A DNA stretch of 25,255 nt from a virus, in the IMG/VR virus record IMGVR_UViG_3300046009_007039, positions 1 through 25,255 of that record. One strand, written 5' to 3'. A program made the position numbers and the translations under genes. Shown piece by piece: positions 5,052 to 12,202 of the stretch. Each line of letters starts with the position of its first letter. The first letter of the stretch is position 1. The notes below the pieces were generated by a model. The model made no database searches, had not been told where the DNA came from, and saw only the letters and a list, made by a program, of their open reading frames with translations.

Positions 5052-5127
5052 TGGTCCTCCCGCAGGGATTTGAACCCCGATAAACGGATTATCGGTCCGC
5101 TGCTCTACCAGGTTGAGCTACGAGAGG
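5052..5127 (-). tRNA. tRNA-Ile(GAT)
   Basis: Acceptor CCTCTCG/CGGGAGG, A73, encoded CCA, anticodon arm GCGGA-CCGATAA-TCCGT and T-loop TTCAAAT. First gene after the promoter at 5141-5168. Confidence 0.93.
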
Positions 5128-5140
5128 ATGTTGTTTGAAC

Positions 5141-5168
5141 TTATATATCAGTCTCGCGGTGTTGTAAA
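5141..5168 (-). promoter_or_regulatory. Early-type phage promoter
   Basis: TTTACA (-35, 5163-5168) and a TATATAA-like -10 (5141-5147), spacing 15-16. It drives tRNA-Ile, tRNA-Phe and the small gene up to the terminator at 4755-4783. Confidence 0.7.
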
Positions 5169-5172
5169 CACG

Positions 5173-5394
5173 TCATGGTTGAATTTTTTCCATTTTCAAC
5201 CGAATGACCCGCTCAAGTGTAGCGATAGTTGGGTCGGGAACCTTTTCGTTGTCGTTCTTTTTTCTGCCCGCTAGAATCCGAGCGACTTCGGTGACAGATA
5301 CATCTGTCCATGCGACGAGCAGATCTCCATCCGAGGGAGGTCTCCCTAAAGGACGTGTGAAAAGAACGGGTACTTCGGTAAGGATAGCTCTCAT
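5173..5394 (-). CDS. Small hypothetical protein
   Basis: 73 residues, ATG directly after the TAA of the 30-residue gene upstream (TAAATG). The C-terminal half is Lys/Arg/Glu-rich (RKKNDNEK...RVIRLKMEKI) and probably helical. Last gene of the operon that starts at promoter 6568-6595. Its stop lies next to the promoter at 5141-5168. Family not recognised. Confidence 0.7.
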   Translation of the reverse strand: MRAILTEVPVLFTRPLGRPPSDGDLLVAWTDVSVTEVARILAGRKKNDNEKVPDPTIATLERVIRLKMEKIQP

Positions 5395-5487
5395 TTAGCC
5401 AGATGGTCCCTGGTGGCGCAGAAGCGGTGGATCGATAGGAACATCAATATTTTCCCTGGTTGTCTTACCACAGACGTACTTGTCCAT
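5395..5487 (-). CDS. Micro-protein of 30 residues
   Basis: The frame starts MDKYVCGKTTRENIDVPIDP and fills the space between two genes exactly. Its ATG shares one base with the TGA of the DUF458 gene (TGATG) and its TAA abuts the next ATG. This gap-free coupling argues for a real gene. Function unknown. Confidence 0.6.
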   Translation of the reverse strand: MDKYVCGKTTRENIDVPIDPPLLRHQGPSG

Positions 5488-5969
5488 CAGGCTGCCGCCT
5501 TTTGAGGAGCCGTGACCAGCTTGTTTCTCACTGCGTGGTCGGACGCGTGTGTAGCGGCCCACGAGTGTGGCTTGATCTTGGCTTCGACACCTGGAAGAGA
5601 ACCACGGACGTAGCCCAGAGCTTCCTGGACGGCGACGTAGGACTTGTGCTTCGGGCTCTTGTTGAGGTCCAGGTGGACTTCCATGTAGCGATCTCCAGCA
5701 GCTTCTACGACACCGAGAGCGGCAGTTACGGCATAGGCGACCTCAGTCAACAGACGTTGCTTCATCGCGCCGTAGTCAGGAATGGTCTCACTGTGGTGGA
5801 ACAGTCGAGCGCCCTTCTTCGAATCGATGTGAAGGACTACAACCGTCGAATAGCGCGCGTACCAGATGCCGTCCTTCTTGAAACGGATCGAATCGCACCC
5901 GATGTAAACGGATGATTCCTTGCTGGAGGCTCTGATGGCCTCTATAGCTTCGTCTAGCATCTCTTGCAT
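5487..5969 (-). CDS. DUF458/YkuK-like RNase H-fold protein
   Basis: 160 residues from ATG at 5969, chosen for GAGGAG 8 nt upstream. It has the YIGCDSIRF strand (first acidic residue of an RNase H-like fold), STVVVLHID, then EVHLDLNKSPKHKS, and KIKPHSWAATHASDHAVR near the C-terminus. These match the DUF458 family (Bacillus YkuK), a predicted RNase H-like fold. The biochemical role of the family is unknown to me; a nuclease or nucleic-acid binding role is plausible. Central gene of an operon of small unknown proteins. Confidence 0.75.
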   Translation of the reverse strand: MQEMLDEAIEAIRASSKESSVYIGCDSIRFKKDGIWYARYSTVVVLHIDSKKGARLFHHSETIPDYGAMKQRLLTEVAYAVTAALGVVEAAGDRYMEVHLDLNKSPKHKSYVAVQEALGYVRGSLPGVEAKIKPHSWAATHASDHAVRNKLVTAPQKAAA

Positions 5970-5979
5970 AGCAGACTCC

Positions 5980-6183
5980 TCAGTCCACGGAAAACCCTTT
6001 GGTCTTCCAAAAATCGTAATAGCCTTCTTGGTAGACCTCGGCCTCGGCAGAACTGTCGAGGTGGTCAGCAAAGAAGTTGGTGTCGTACGGCTCTAGGTCA
6101 TTCCACTCACTTACAGCGAAATACCAGCCATCTTCGTAGATAGCCTGGCGAAGAGCCGACTCGAATTTTATTTCAGGCGCCAT
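5980..6183 (-). CDS. Small acidic hypothetical protein
   Basis: 67 residues, acidic and aromatic-rich (EDGWYFAVSEWNDLEPYDTNFF). Its start overlaps the end of the gene upstream by 16 nt and the next gene follows 10 nt after its stop, so it is translationally coupled. Family not recognised. Confidence 0.7.
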   Translation of the reverse strand: MAPEIKFESALRQAIYEDGWYFAVSEWNDLEPYDTNFFADHLDSSAEAEVYQEGYYDFWKTKGFSVD

Positions 6184-6350
6184 AGGCCGTTTCTTTTTTC
6201 GACTTCGTCAAAACCGATCCAATGATAACCGTTTGGTGCACGTGTTCTGAAACACCTACGATCTAAATCAATAGTTTCGACCTTACAGGCATTCCAAACT
6301 ATTTCATCATCGACGGCAGGGACATCATCTGTGACACGGTCGTCAGTCAT
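6168..6350 (-). CDS. Small hypothetical protein
   Basis: 60 residues, acidic N-terminus, then a likely beta-rich core (VETIDLDRRCFRTRAPNGYHWIGF). It lies between two equally small genes of the same operon. Family not recognised. Confidence 0.68.
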   Translation of the reverse strand: MTDDRVTDDVPAVDDEIVWNACKVETIDLDRRCFRTRAPNGYHWIGFDEVEKRNGLWRLK

Positions 6351-6358
6351 TGTAAGTC

Positions 6359-6541
6359 CTATAGATTCGAGCCTTGACGACCCTGAGTGGTATCCAGGAC
6401 AATCTGGTAGCCGTCCGAGGAAGGAAACTTCGCGCTGAGTTCAGTGACTCTGGTGTTCGCGTAGTCTTTATTGGTAGTCTCTTCAGTGTGGATGGCGGTC
6501 TCAGCCAGCTCGTCCGACACAATAATACGAAAACGTTCCAA
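6359..6541 (-). CDS. Small hypothetical protein, first gene of operon
   Basis: 60 residues (MERFRIIVSDELAETAIHT...). It starts 27 nt below the -10 of the promoter at 6568-6595, with GAGGAGAG upstream as RBS. Family not recognised. Confidence 0.7.
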   Translation of the reverse strand: MERFRIIVSDELAETAIHTEETTNKDYANTRVTELSAKFPSSDGYQIVLDTTQGRQGSNL

Positions 6542-6567
6542 GAAGTCTCTCCTCTTCAGTTAAGACC

Positions 6568-6595
6568 ATACTATCATATCTTATCGATATGTAAA
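6568..6595 (-). promoter_or_regulatory. Early-type phage promoter
   Basis: TTTACA (6590-6595), a 16-nt spacer and TAGTAT (6568-6573), with TATGA before the -10. It drives the seven-gene small-protein operon down to 5173. Confidence 0.8.
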
Positions 6596-6618
6596 CAAAT
6601 AATTTCACGCAAAAGAAA

Positions 6619-6643
6619 AGGGCCCCAGCTTTCGCCAGGGCCC
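6619..6643 (-). terminator. Intrinsic terminator after SPFH operon
   Basis: AGGGCCCTGGC-GAAA-GCTGGGGCCCT, about 11 bp with a GNRA loop, followed by TTTTCTTTT on the minus strand. Confidence 0.9.
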
Positions 6644-6667
6644 TCGCTTTTAGATCGTGGAGATCGA

Positions 6668-7570
6668 CTACCGGTTTCTAGCGTAGGAGTCGATCAGCGT
6701 AGGACTGGCGCCGATGACGCAGACCGTAGCATTCCGCGGGCAGAGACCTTTGGACTTCTCGACCTCCTTCAAAGCCAGGAGTTCAGGGTTTCGACGGATG
6801 GAGTCGCCCAGGGCGTCGTTGGCTTTGGCGTCGTAGACGGCCTGAGCTTCACGCTTCTTGCCTTCGGCGATGGTAGCCGCGAGTTCAGCGTCCTTCTTGC
6901 GAGCGTCGGTCTGGGCCCTCAGAGCACCGGTGATCGACTGAACGATGTCCTCAGGCAGAGCCGGCGGAGAAGCCCAGAGAAGATCTCCATCGAAGATGAT
7001 CCCTTCTTTCTCGAACTTCCTGGTGACCACCGCGGTGACTCGTTTGGCGAGATCGCGGCCGCCGTCAGTGTAGAGCTCTTGTGTGGAGTACTCGACACCG
7101 GTGAAGTTCAGAGTGTTCTGGATTTCACGAGCGACAGGACCGTAGACGACATCATCGAGGACGTAGCCGTCTTCACCACCCTTGCCGGTGATCGAACCAC
7201 GGTACTTGCGGACGATGTCGTCTGCCTTGGAGGGATCGATGCGGATGTTGGCGGTCAGACAGGCGGTGACCAGGACCTTGTCTTCGTTGATGAAACGGAA
7301 GCACGGCGGATTGACGCGCTCACCGTTCACCTTGGCGCCGTTCCAGGTGTAGGTCTGCATCGTGGTCGGGAACTTCACGATGTAGCGATAGGAGAACGGA
7401 TGGTTGAAGTAACGACCCGTGGTGATCTCGGTCTCCTGGACGCCGGCTTGATCACCGATTTCCTTGACTTCGACCGCAGCTTCGAAAGCCTTGATCGGTT
7501 GACCACAGGCGGCCAGACTGAGGGACATGACCGCGAAAACCGCGGCGATTCCGATTCGTTTCAAATTCAT
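6668..7570 (-). CDS. SPFH/Band-7 domain lipoprotein
   Basis: 300 residues. The N-terminus has a lysine/arginine start, a hydrophobic segment and a lipobox LAAC with Cys22, so it should be lipid-anchored on the periplasmic side. Residues about 35-210 show the Band-7 pattern (VKFPTTMQTYTW, TACLTANIRIDP, VARE, AKRVTAVVTRKFEKEGI). Residues 215-265 form an Ala/Lys/Glu coiled coil, as in prohibitin and HflK/C relatives. Such proteins organise membrane proteases or protect the cell envelope. Its operon partners are a two-TM protein and a coiled-coil protein. Phage SPFH proteins are known, but their role is not settled; superinfection or envelope protection is inference. Confidence 0.82.
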   Translation of the reverse strand: MNLKRIGIAAVFAVMSLSLAACGQPIKAFEAAVEVKEIGDQAGVQETEITTGRYFNHPFSYRYIVKFPTTMQTYTWNGAKVNGERVNPPCFRFINEDKVLVTACLTANIRIDPSKADDIVRKYRGSITGKGGEDGYVLDDVVYGPVAREIQNTLNFTGVEYSTQELYTDGGRDLAKRVTAVVTRKFEKEGIIFDGDLLWASPPALPEDIVQSITGALRAQTDARKKDAELAATIAEGKKREAQAVYDAKANDALGDSIRRNPELLALKEVEKSKGLCPRNATVCVIGASPTLIDSYARNR

Positions 7571-7604
7571 GTAGCTTTTCTCTCTCTCTGTTGAACGCGT
7601 TGAA

Positions 7605-7889
7605 CTAGAACTGGGTGGAAACGGACTTCGTCAGCGACTTCACAGTGCCGATGATCATGACGACCCAGAAGGCCCACCAGACGAAGACGAAGATGATGGC
7701 GAGGGTCGACCTCGCATTCAGAAGCATTCCGCCGCCGTTAACCATGGTGATGACCATGAGGATCAGAGCGACGATGCGAGTGGCGTAGCTGGCAAGGCTA
7801 TGGCCCGACCAGAAAGTCTTGAAGCGAGCGACAAGACTCGGCTTTTTCGTGCTGAGGACCACAATGGGCCCTTCAGTTTCTGTGGACAC
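7605..7889 (-). CDS. Two-TM membrane protein
   Basis: 94 residues. Two hydrophobic helices (about residues 36-56 and 62-84; TLAIIFVFVWWAFWVVMIIG is the second) are preceded by a positively charged stretch. It lies between the SPFH lipoprotein and the coiled-coil gene, spaced 34 and 12 nt. Probably an inner-membrane partner of the SPFH protein. Family not recognised. Confidence 0.75.
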   Translation of the reverse strand: MSTETEGPIVVLSTKKPSLVARFKTFWSGHSLASYATRIVALILMVITMVNGGGMLLNARSTLAIIFVFVWWAFWVVMIIGTVKSLTKSVSTQF

Positions 7890-7901
7890 TACGGTTCCTT
7901 T

Positions 7902-8231
7902 CTATTTCAGTTTGGAGCGAGCTCGGGCGAGTTGCGCCTCGAGTTCTTGGATTTCCGTGGAAAGCTTATTGCGATCTTCAGGCGTCAGGATGTCGTCCTT
8001 GGTAAGAACGTTGGCCTCCTGAATATCGAAGCCGTTGTAGGTCCAGCGGCCGCTTTGGGCGTCAAGGGCCGACCGTTCGTCCCGGCATTGTTCGCTGCCG
8101 AAAATTCCGGATTTGCCCATGACGTACTGATCGGCAGCGGAGAAGGTATCGAACACGCGATCGAATAGCATCGGTCCTCTGCCTTCCGTGAAATCGGAAT
8201 TCTTGAGAATGATAAAGACTCGGTCGAACAT
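7902..8231 (-). CDS. Coiled-coil hypothetical protein
   Basis: 109 residues from MFDRVFIILKNSDF, chosen for AAGGAG upstream; the longer frame would start inside the promoter. The C-terminal 30 residues form a heptad-rich helix (LSTEIQELEAQLARARSKL). A single Cys occurs near the middle. First gene of the SPFH operon. Unknown function. Confidence 0.72.
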   Translation of the reverse strand: MFDRVFIILKNSDFTEGRGPMLFDRVFDTFSAADQYVMGKSGIFGSEQCRDERSALDAQSGRWTYNGFDIQEANVLTKDDILTPEDRNKLSTEIQELEAQLARARSKLK

Positions 8232-8260
8232 ATCGTGTTTCTCCTTCCGTTGACTATGGA

Positions 8261-8288
8261 ATCCTATCACAGTCTGCGTCAATGTAAA
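8261..8288 (-). promoter_or_regulatory. Early-type phage promoter
   Basis: TTTACA (8283-8288), a 16-nt spacer ending TGTGA and TAGGAT (8261-8266). Drives the SPFH operon. Confidence 0.8.
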
Positions 8289-8321
8289 CATTGTCTGTGA
8301 CTTTTTTCACCGGATCCGGCG

Positions 8322-8349
8322 CAAAGAAAAAGGGCCATAATCGGCCCTT
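8322..8349 (-). terminator. Intrinsic terminator of the large RNA unit
   Basis: AAGGGCC-GATTAT-GGCCCTT followed by TTTCTTT on the minus strand. It closes the roughly 1-kb non-coding unit that begins at promoter 9407-9434. Confidence 0.9.
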
Positions 8350-9400
8350 CGTCTTAAATGTAAAGCCCTGAGACTACGGGCTTTGATGATCTAGCTCCGG
8401 TCATTACCCATTGTGGTGCTACCCACCTGGTTCTACCGACGTCCACCGAGATCCTTTTACGGTATCCTGGTACTAAATCAGAGCCGTTCATTTTTGACAA
8501 CTGGTGTGAACAGCACCTGGTATGGTTTCCCACACCGTATGATCGCCTACTCAGCCCTTCTTTTCCCACCTACCTTGCGAGCAGTTCGGTAGCCGCTAAG
8601 CCACCTATGAGAACCTCTAGACTAACCGACTTTAGCTTGCGGCCTCAGTACGGACTCCCTTACCATTAAGGCGGGAGCATTTGGCTCCTTACGACGATCA
8701 CTGGCCCAGACTTTTGCGTTTTTCATGAAGCAGGAATTGAACCTACACCATCTGATTAGAATTCAGACGCTCTACCACTGAGCTATTCGCAACCCACCAA
8801 GACGTGCTGGACCAGTTGCTCCGTTAGATTTTTGTCCAACAGAATACAACACGCCTCATGCCTTTCCCCTCGCGAGGTACTCGACCGAATCTTCGGACCG
8901 CGGTTCCTCCGGCTCTTTCGAGACGGTATCACCGTAACCCTCCGTTCTGATTACCCGCCCTTGCCTGCGAAAGCTTGGACTATGGTAACCCCAAATCGTT
9001 TGTCGTCAGTCTTAGAGAGGGTGCATCGGATATCTAGTTTGCGACTAGAAGACCAATCCCCGTGTTTTCACGAGAACTGACTTTTCTCCGTCTCTCTTGG
9101 GACGTATCTCCAGTGGTAAGCTGAAGCAGGACCTCTCGGTCCTCGACCCGATCGGCGTGATTTACCCTCCTTGGGGGAGGTCGGGATACCTATGGGAGGC
9201 CATCCCTGTCAGTCCTATTGCTAGGACCTATTGTGCCACACGCGGCGTATATCAATTTGCTTTTTCTATCAAAAACCGGTTACGTTCTCCGGCGACAGCC
9301 TAAACTGTCCGTGCTATTGCTTTTTCTATGCGCCTTAAGCGCGAGGAATTAGCTGTGCATTTTGATCTCTCCGATTCGTAGATGTTTAATCATCATCAGA
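8350..9400 (-). ncRNA. Large structured non-coding RNA (GOLLD/ROOL-like candidate) with embedded tRNA
   Basis: About 1,050 nt with its own promoter (9407-9434) and terminator (8322-8349) and no coupled or family-like reading frame. On the minus strand I see hairpins capped by GNRA tetraloops: GTCCTA-GCAA-TAGGAC (9212-9227), AGGACC-GAGA-GGTCCT (9128-9143), CCTC-GCGA-GGGG (8866-8877) and GGTGTGG-GAAA-CCATACC (8519-8536). The 5' end (9392-9398) is complementary over 7 nt to a site near the 3' end (8384-8390), so the molecule can close on itself. tRNA-Arg lies inside at 8722-8792. GOLLD and ROOL RNAs are large ornate RNAs found beside or around tRNAs in phages. Membership is inference; a new class is equally possible. 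Confidence 0.6.
8722..8792 (-). tRNA. tRNA-Arg(TCT)
   Basis: Anticodon arm TCTGA-ATTCTAA-TCAGA (TCT, Arg AGA), standard D-arm GCTC/GAGC and T-loop TTCAATT. The acceptor TTGCGAA/TTCATGA is weak, with one mismatch and two wobbles. No encoded CCA. It lies inside the large RNA transcript. Confidence 0.87.
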
Positions 9401-9406
9401 GATATT

Positions 9407-9434
9407 ATCTTATCACAACGGACTGCTATGTAAA
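9407..9434 (-). promoter_or_regulatory. Early-type phage promoter of the large RNA
   Basis: TTTACA (9429-9434), a 16-nt spacer ending TGTGA and TAAGAT (9407-9412). The predicted start near 9400 coincides with the 5' strand of the RNA's closing helix. Confidence 0.8.
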
Positions 9435-9446
9435 CAGCCTTTGTGA

Positions 9447-10046
9447 TTATTTTTTTCGTGAAAGGATCATTTCACCACGGTCATAAGCCTGGACAATCCG
9501 ATCATGGTACTCATTGGCCTTCTCGAAAGAGGCCCAGTGGCCTAGATGCGCCCAGTACTTCTCGAACTGTCCATTAACGGCCGCGGTCCTCATTTCTGTT
9601 CCAGAGAAGCCCATGGCTCTACCGGTTCCGGTGGTGTAGGAGATATTGACCTGCTTCACATTTAGAACCGAGGCCTCGGGAATATTGCCATTAAGGATTG
9701 CGGCGCGAAAACGCTCAGCATCTCGCTCTCGATCGGCGCCGTAGATCAGCGTTAGACGAGACGGACGTTCACGGTCGGCGGCGAACAGAGAAGCTGCTGC
9801 GATCTTGATCGTCTCGCCCATCGAAGAAACGGGTACGAACGTAGGAATATAGCGAATTCCAGCCATATAGAATTGGCGGCGTACAATTTCCAATCTCTCT
9901 TCGAAAGTGAAGACAGACGGCTTGTTGGAGATACCGACGATCTTAACACCTTCATGCAGATCCATCGCTCGACCGATGTCAAAAGCGTGACCCATATGAG
10001 AGTGTGGATAAAAACCAACCATCGGCGCGATAGTGATGTCGATCAT
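9447..10046 (-). CDS. HIGH-motif nucleotidyltransferase (NMNAT/cytidylyltransferase-like)
   Basis: 199 residues from the ATG that overlaps the upstream stop (ATGA). GFYPHSHMGH at residues 11-20 gives the HxGH signature (17-20) of the nucleotidylyltransferase superfamily, and SGTEMR at 148-153 is the matching ISSTxxR-type motif. Length fits NMN adenylyltransferases and relatives. Last gene of a three-gene set with a ligase-fold protein and a possible Pol-beta-type transferase. The role could be NAD metabolism or an RNA/nucleotide modification; the sequence does not decide. Confidence 0.75.
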   Translation of the reverse strand: MIDITIAPMVGFYPHSHMGHAFDIGRAMDLHEGVKIVGISNKPSVFTFEERLEIVRRQFYMAGIRYIPTFVPVSSMGETIKIAAASLFAADRERPSRLTLIYGADRERDAERFRAAILNGNIPEASVLNVKQVNISYTTGTGRAMGFSGTEMRTAAVNGQFEKYWAHLGHWASFEKANEYHDRIVQAYDRGEMILSRKK

Positions 10047-10921
10047 TTGAGACGAACTCCTAGACGTTGACAAACGTTCTTGATCTGTTCTTCATTATCT
10101 CCCTTAAGGGAGCGGCAATGTTCTGCGAATTTTTCTGCGACGCGTCGATTAAATTCTCGGCCATGATAAGCGACGAGGTTATCGGTTAGAGCGTTGCAAA
10201 TTCCATAGACAGAACTTACGTGGTAGACTCCAGCACCGCGACCAAACATCTTAGCAGCGATCTGGATTGGCGTAAGGTACTGAAAATCACCGAATTTCGT
10301 GTCTCTCGGTCTTAGACCATGAGTGATTGAGAACTTCCAATCGTAAACAGTAGCGACCGCGTTCAGTAGAATCTTGTGGTGAAGACCCTTGAATCCATGC
10401 TGTAGATCAGTCCAATCGGACGAATGGAGGAAGGCCTCGTATTCTGCCGGTGCATTGATATGGTAGGATACCGCCTCGAAGTCGATTTGGTAATAGCCAC
10501 TCAGGATGTCGCCATCATCATGCGCCTTCCAAATAGTGGAGATCTCATTGCCATGACTGTTGACACCTACCAGAACACCAAGGGCGTACGACCTGCCGAC
10601 AGTGGCTTTGATGAATTCCCTGAACGACTCTTTGTGATCCTTGTTGAACATCGTATCGACGTCGCCGACAGATTTAACATGGTCCAAATAGTACGGCGGC
10701 GGCTTGAACAGATAGCATGAAGAGCCAGAGAACACCGACTCGGTATAGAGAGCCGCATGGTTTTCGCCAAACAGCCATTCACCACTGTCGAGATAAAACT
10801 CTGCGGCTACGTGCGCCAAGGTGGCCTTGATGATCAATGGAAGAGTGATCAGTGCGATCGAGTCGATCTTAAACCGATTGACGTCATGTCCTTCCCACGT
10901 GCGTTTGACTTCAGAGTCCAC
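10043..10921 (-). CDS. Putative Pol-beta-fold nucleotidyltransferase
   Basis: 292 residues with a GTG start overlapping the upstream gene, GGAG 7 nt upstream. A GDVD motif (86-89) with a later acidic strand YQIDFE (Asp147) resembles the G-[GS]...DxD...D metal site of Pol-beta-type transferases. The C-terminal half is helical (FKGLHHKILLNA, AEKFAEHCRSL). It is coupled to a ligase-fold gene upstream and a HIGH-type transferase downstream, which supports an RNA or nucleotide transfer role. The match is motif-level only. Confidence 0.5.
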   Translation of the reverse strand: MDSEVKRTWEGHDVNRFKIDSIALITLPLIIKATLAHVAAEFYLDSGEWLFGENHAALYTESVFSGSSCYLFKPPPYYLDHVKSVGDVDTMFNKDHKESFREFIKATVGRSYALGVLVGVNSHGNEISTIWKAHDDGDILSGYYQIDFEAVSYHINAPAEYEAFLHSSDWTDLQHGFKGLHHKILLNAVATVYDWKFSITHGLRPRDTKFGDFQYLTPIQIAAKMFGRGAGVYHVSSVYGICNALTDNLVAYHGREFNRRVAEKFAEHCRSLKGDNEEQIKNVCQRLGVRLK

Positions 10922-11705
10922 GACGTTTCTCCATATAGTTGCGGAAGAATGGGGTGGTGAGCTTCAGCATCGGCATAGTCGGATCCTCAAAGTGAAAGAT
11001 ATGACCCTCCGCTTCTGGTCCCCACTTGGGATTGTAGAGATTATTGTCGAGAAGAAAATGAAGCAACGTAATTTCCAGCGATCTCATATTCCGTTCGTGG
11101 TCACCAGGAAGATCAGTGACCTTCGGAGTGAACCGATCATCGATCGGAATTTCAATATTCGTCGCTACCAGATCATGATCGAACTGAACCTGATGTCCAC
11201 TGATGAAAACATGGTTCTTCGTGATCTCAGGATCAGTCAGCTGAGTGTGGATCAGGAAGGTCGATACGTGACCAATTCGGTCATTAGAATACGGAACGGC
11301 GTTGAAGACCATACTGTCTGGATAGAATTGCTTGACAACCGCACGGGACAAAAGTTCACCGCGAACAACGCCAGTCTTTGGCATGTAAAAGTGTAGTGGT
11401 TCATATTCCGCGAGCGCAGCATGTGTCTGCGCGAAAGCCGCTTGAATAATGGGATTGTAGGATCGACCAGTTTCCTTTTGGCGGCGCTCAGCCCGCTCGA
11501 AATAGTCGTGCGCAGTTCTCATCCGTTCGGTGCTCGATGAAGAACTCTGAGTGTAAAACCCTTCTTCATCTCGACCAATGAGGAAACACATGCCATCGGT
11601 CTTTTCAGTGACCGCCTTGATCTTCAGAGTTCTGTCGCGGGCCATGTTAGCCCATTCGACTTGACTCAAGTCTTTGACGTGTCTGATGGATTTTCTGATG
11701 GACAA
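10911..11705 (-). CDS. Ligase-superfamily protein (RNA ligase-like)
   Basis: 264 residues. EKTDG at 34-38 is motif I of covalent nucleotidyltransferases, with Lys35 as the expected AMP-carrying residue. RGEL (115-118) fits motif III, EGHIF (233-237) motif IV and LKL with Lys248 motif V. The protein is short with no OB-fold domain, as in phage RNA ligases. Coupled to two other nucleotidyltransferases, it may seal host-damaged tRNAs; a large tRNA set in the same genome fits that. Confidence 0.72.
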   Translation of the reverse strand: MSIRKSIRHVKDLSQVEWANMARDRTLKIKAVTEKTDGMCFLIGRDEEGFYTQSSSSSTERMRTAHDYFERAERRQKETGRSYNPIIQAAFAQTHAALAEYEPLHFYMPKTGVVRGELLSRAVVKQFYPDSMVFNAVPYSNDRIGHVSTFLIHTQLTDPEITKNHVFISGHQVQFDHDLVATNIEIPIDDRFTPKVTDLPGDHERNMRSLEITLLHFLLDNNLYNPKWGPEAEGHIFHFEDPTMPMLKLTTPFFRNYMEKRRGL

Positions 11706-11732
11706 TGTATCTCTCGTATGATCAATGTGTGT

Positions 11733-11821
11733 TGGCGGCGTCGTGACATCCCGCCTGCCATGCCCTTTCGGGCACCAACCGTTTTCGAAACGGTGCTGGG
11801 ACCTCGCCCAGTTACGACGCC
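11733..11821 (-). tRNA. tRNA-Ser(CGA) with non-canonical T-loop
   Basis: Acceptor GGCGTCG/CGACGCC, G73, encoded CCA, anticodon arm ACCGT-TTCGAAA-ACGGT (CGA) and a long variable arm GGTGCCC-GAAA-GGGCA. The T-arm TGGCA-GGCGGGA-TGTCA lacks the TTC signature. Its 5' end overlaps the last 10 nt of the gene at 11812-12186. Confidence 0.85.
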
Positions 11822-12186
11822 GTGTTGTCTTCTAGAAGGAGAACGGGACCAGCTTCTTTAGCCGCCAGTTCCTTCTCCAACTGGTCAAGTCGACCGCGGA
11901 AGTCCTTGAGCCAAGCAGCCTTGTCCTCGGACGGACAATCGGGCTGATCGGCGACAGCGTCGAACTTCTCGGCAGCTTTGATGGTTTCCATGAATTCCCT
12001 CATCTGGCGAGCCAGCGCTTCGAGGTCCTGCTTAGAAGCGGGTTCGAAGGGAGTAGTTTGATTCGGAGCCGGTGGTCGAACTGACGGTCTGTAAGGCAGA
12101 GGAACTTCAGTTAGACCCAACCATGGCGATGTAGGATCAGGCCAGATTCGTTGACCGTAATCGGTGATGGCACTTACAACGCACAT
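11812..12186 (-). CDS. Conserved phage protein of unknown function
   Basis: 124 residues from MCVVSAITDYGQRIWPDP. This start has GGAG 6 nt upstream; the open frame runs back through two tRNAs and is not coding there. The MC-x-SAI-x-DYG start, a Pro-rich middle and a C-terminal helix with DQPDC...KAAWLKDF...LDQLEKEL are familiar from hypothetical proteins of many unrelated phages. The C-terminal third is a probable coiled coil. The stop codon lies inside tRNA-Ser(CGA). Confidence 0.75.
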   Translation of the reverse strand: MCVVSAITDYGQRIWPDPTSPWLGLTEVPLPYRPSVRPPAPNQTTPFEPASKQDLEALARQMREFMETIKAAEKFDAVADQPDCPSEDKAAWLKDFRGRLDQLEKELAAKEAGPVLLLEDNTAS

Positions 12187-12202
12187 AGCGTTCTCCGTGT
12201 GA

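Noticed and set aside
6374-7594. Long plus-strand open frame (406 codons)
   Set aside because: It lies exactly antisense to the SPFH lipoprotein and its operon promoter. The minus-strand protein has a lipobox, domain pattern, RBS, promoter and terminator; the plus-strand translation has no family features.
8832-9303. Plus-strand frames of 82 and 68 codons inside the large RNA
   Set aside because: No RBS, wrong strand compared with every other gene, and they cross several strong hairpins. Composition is that of structured RNA.
9253-9335. Two plus-strand TTGCTTTTTCTAT copies resembling T4 MotA boxes
   Set aside because: No plus-strand gene follows them. They are more simply A-rich single-stranded segments (repeated GAAAAAGCAA) of the minus-strand RNA.
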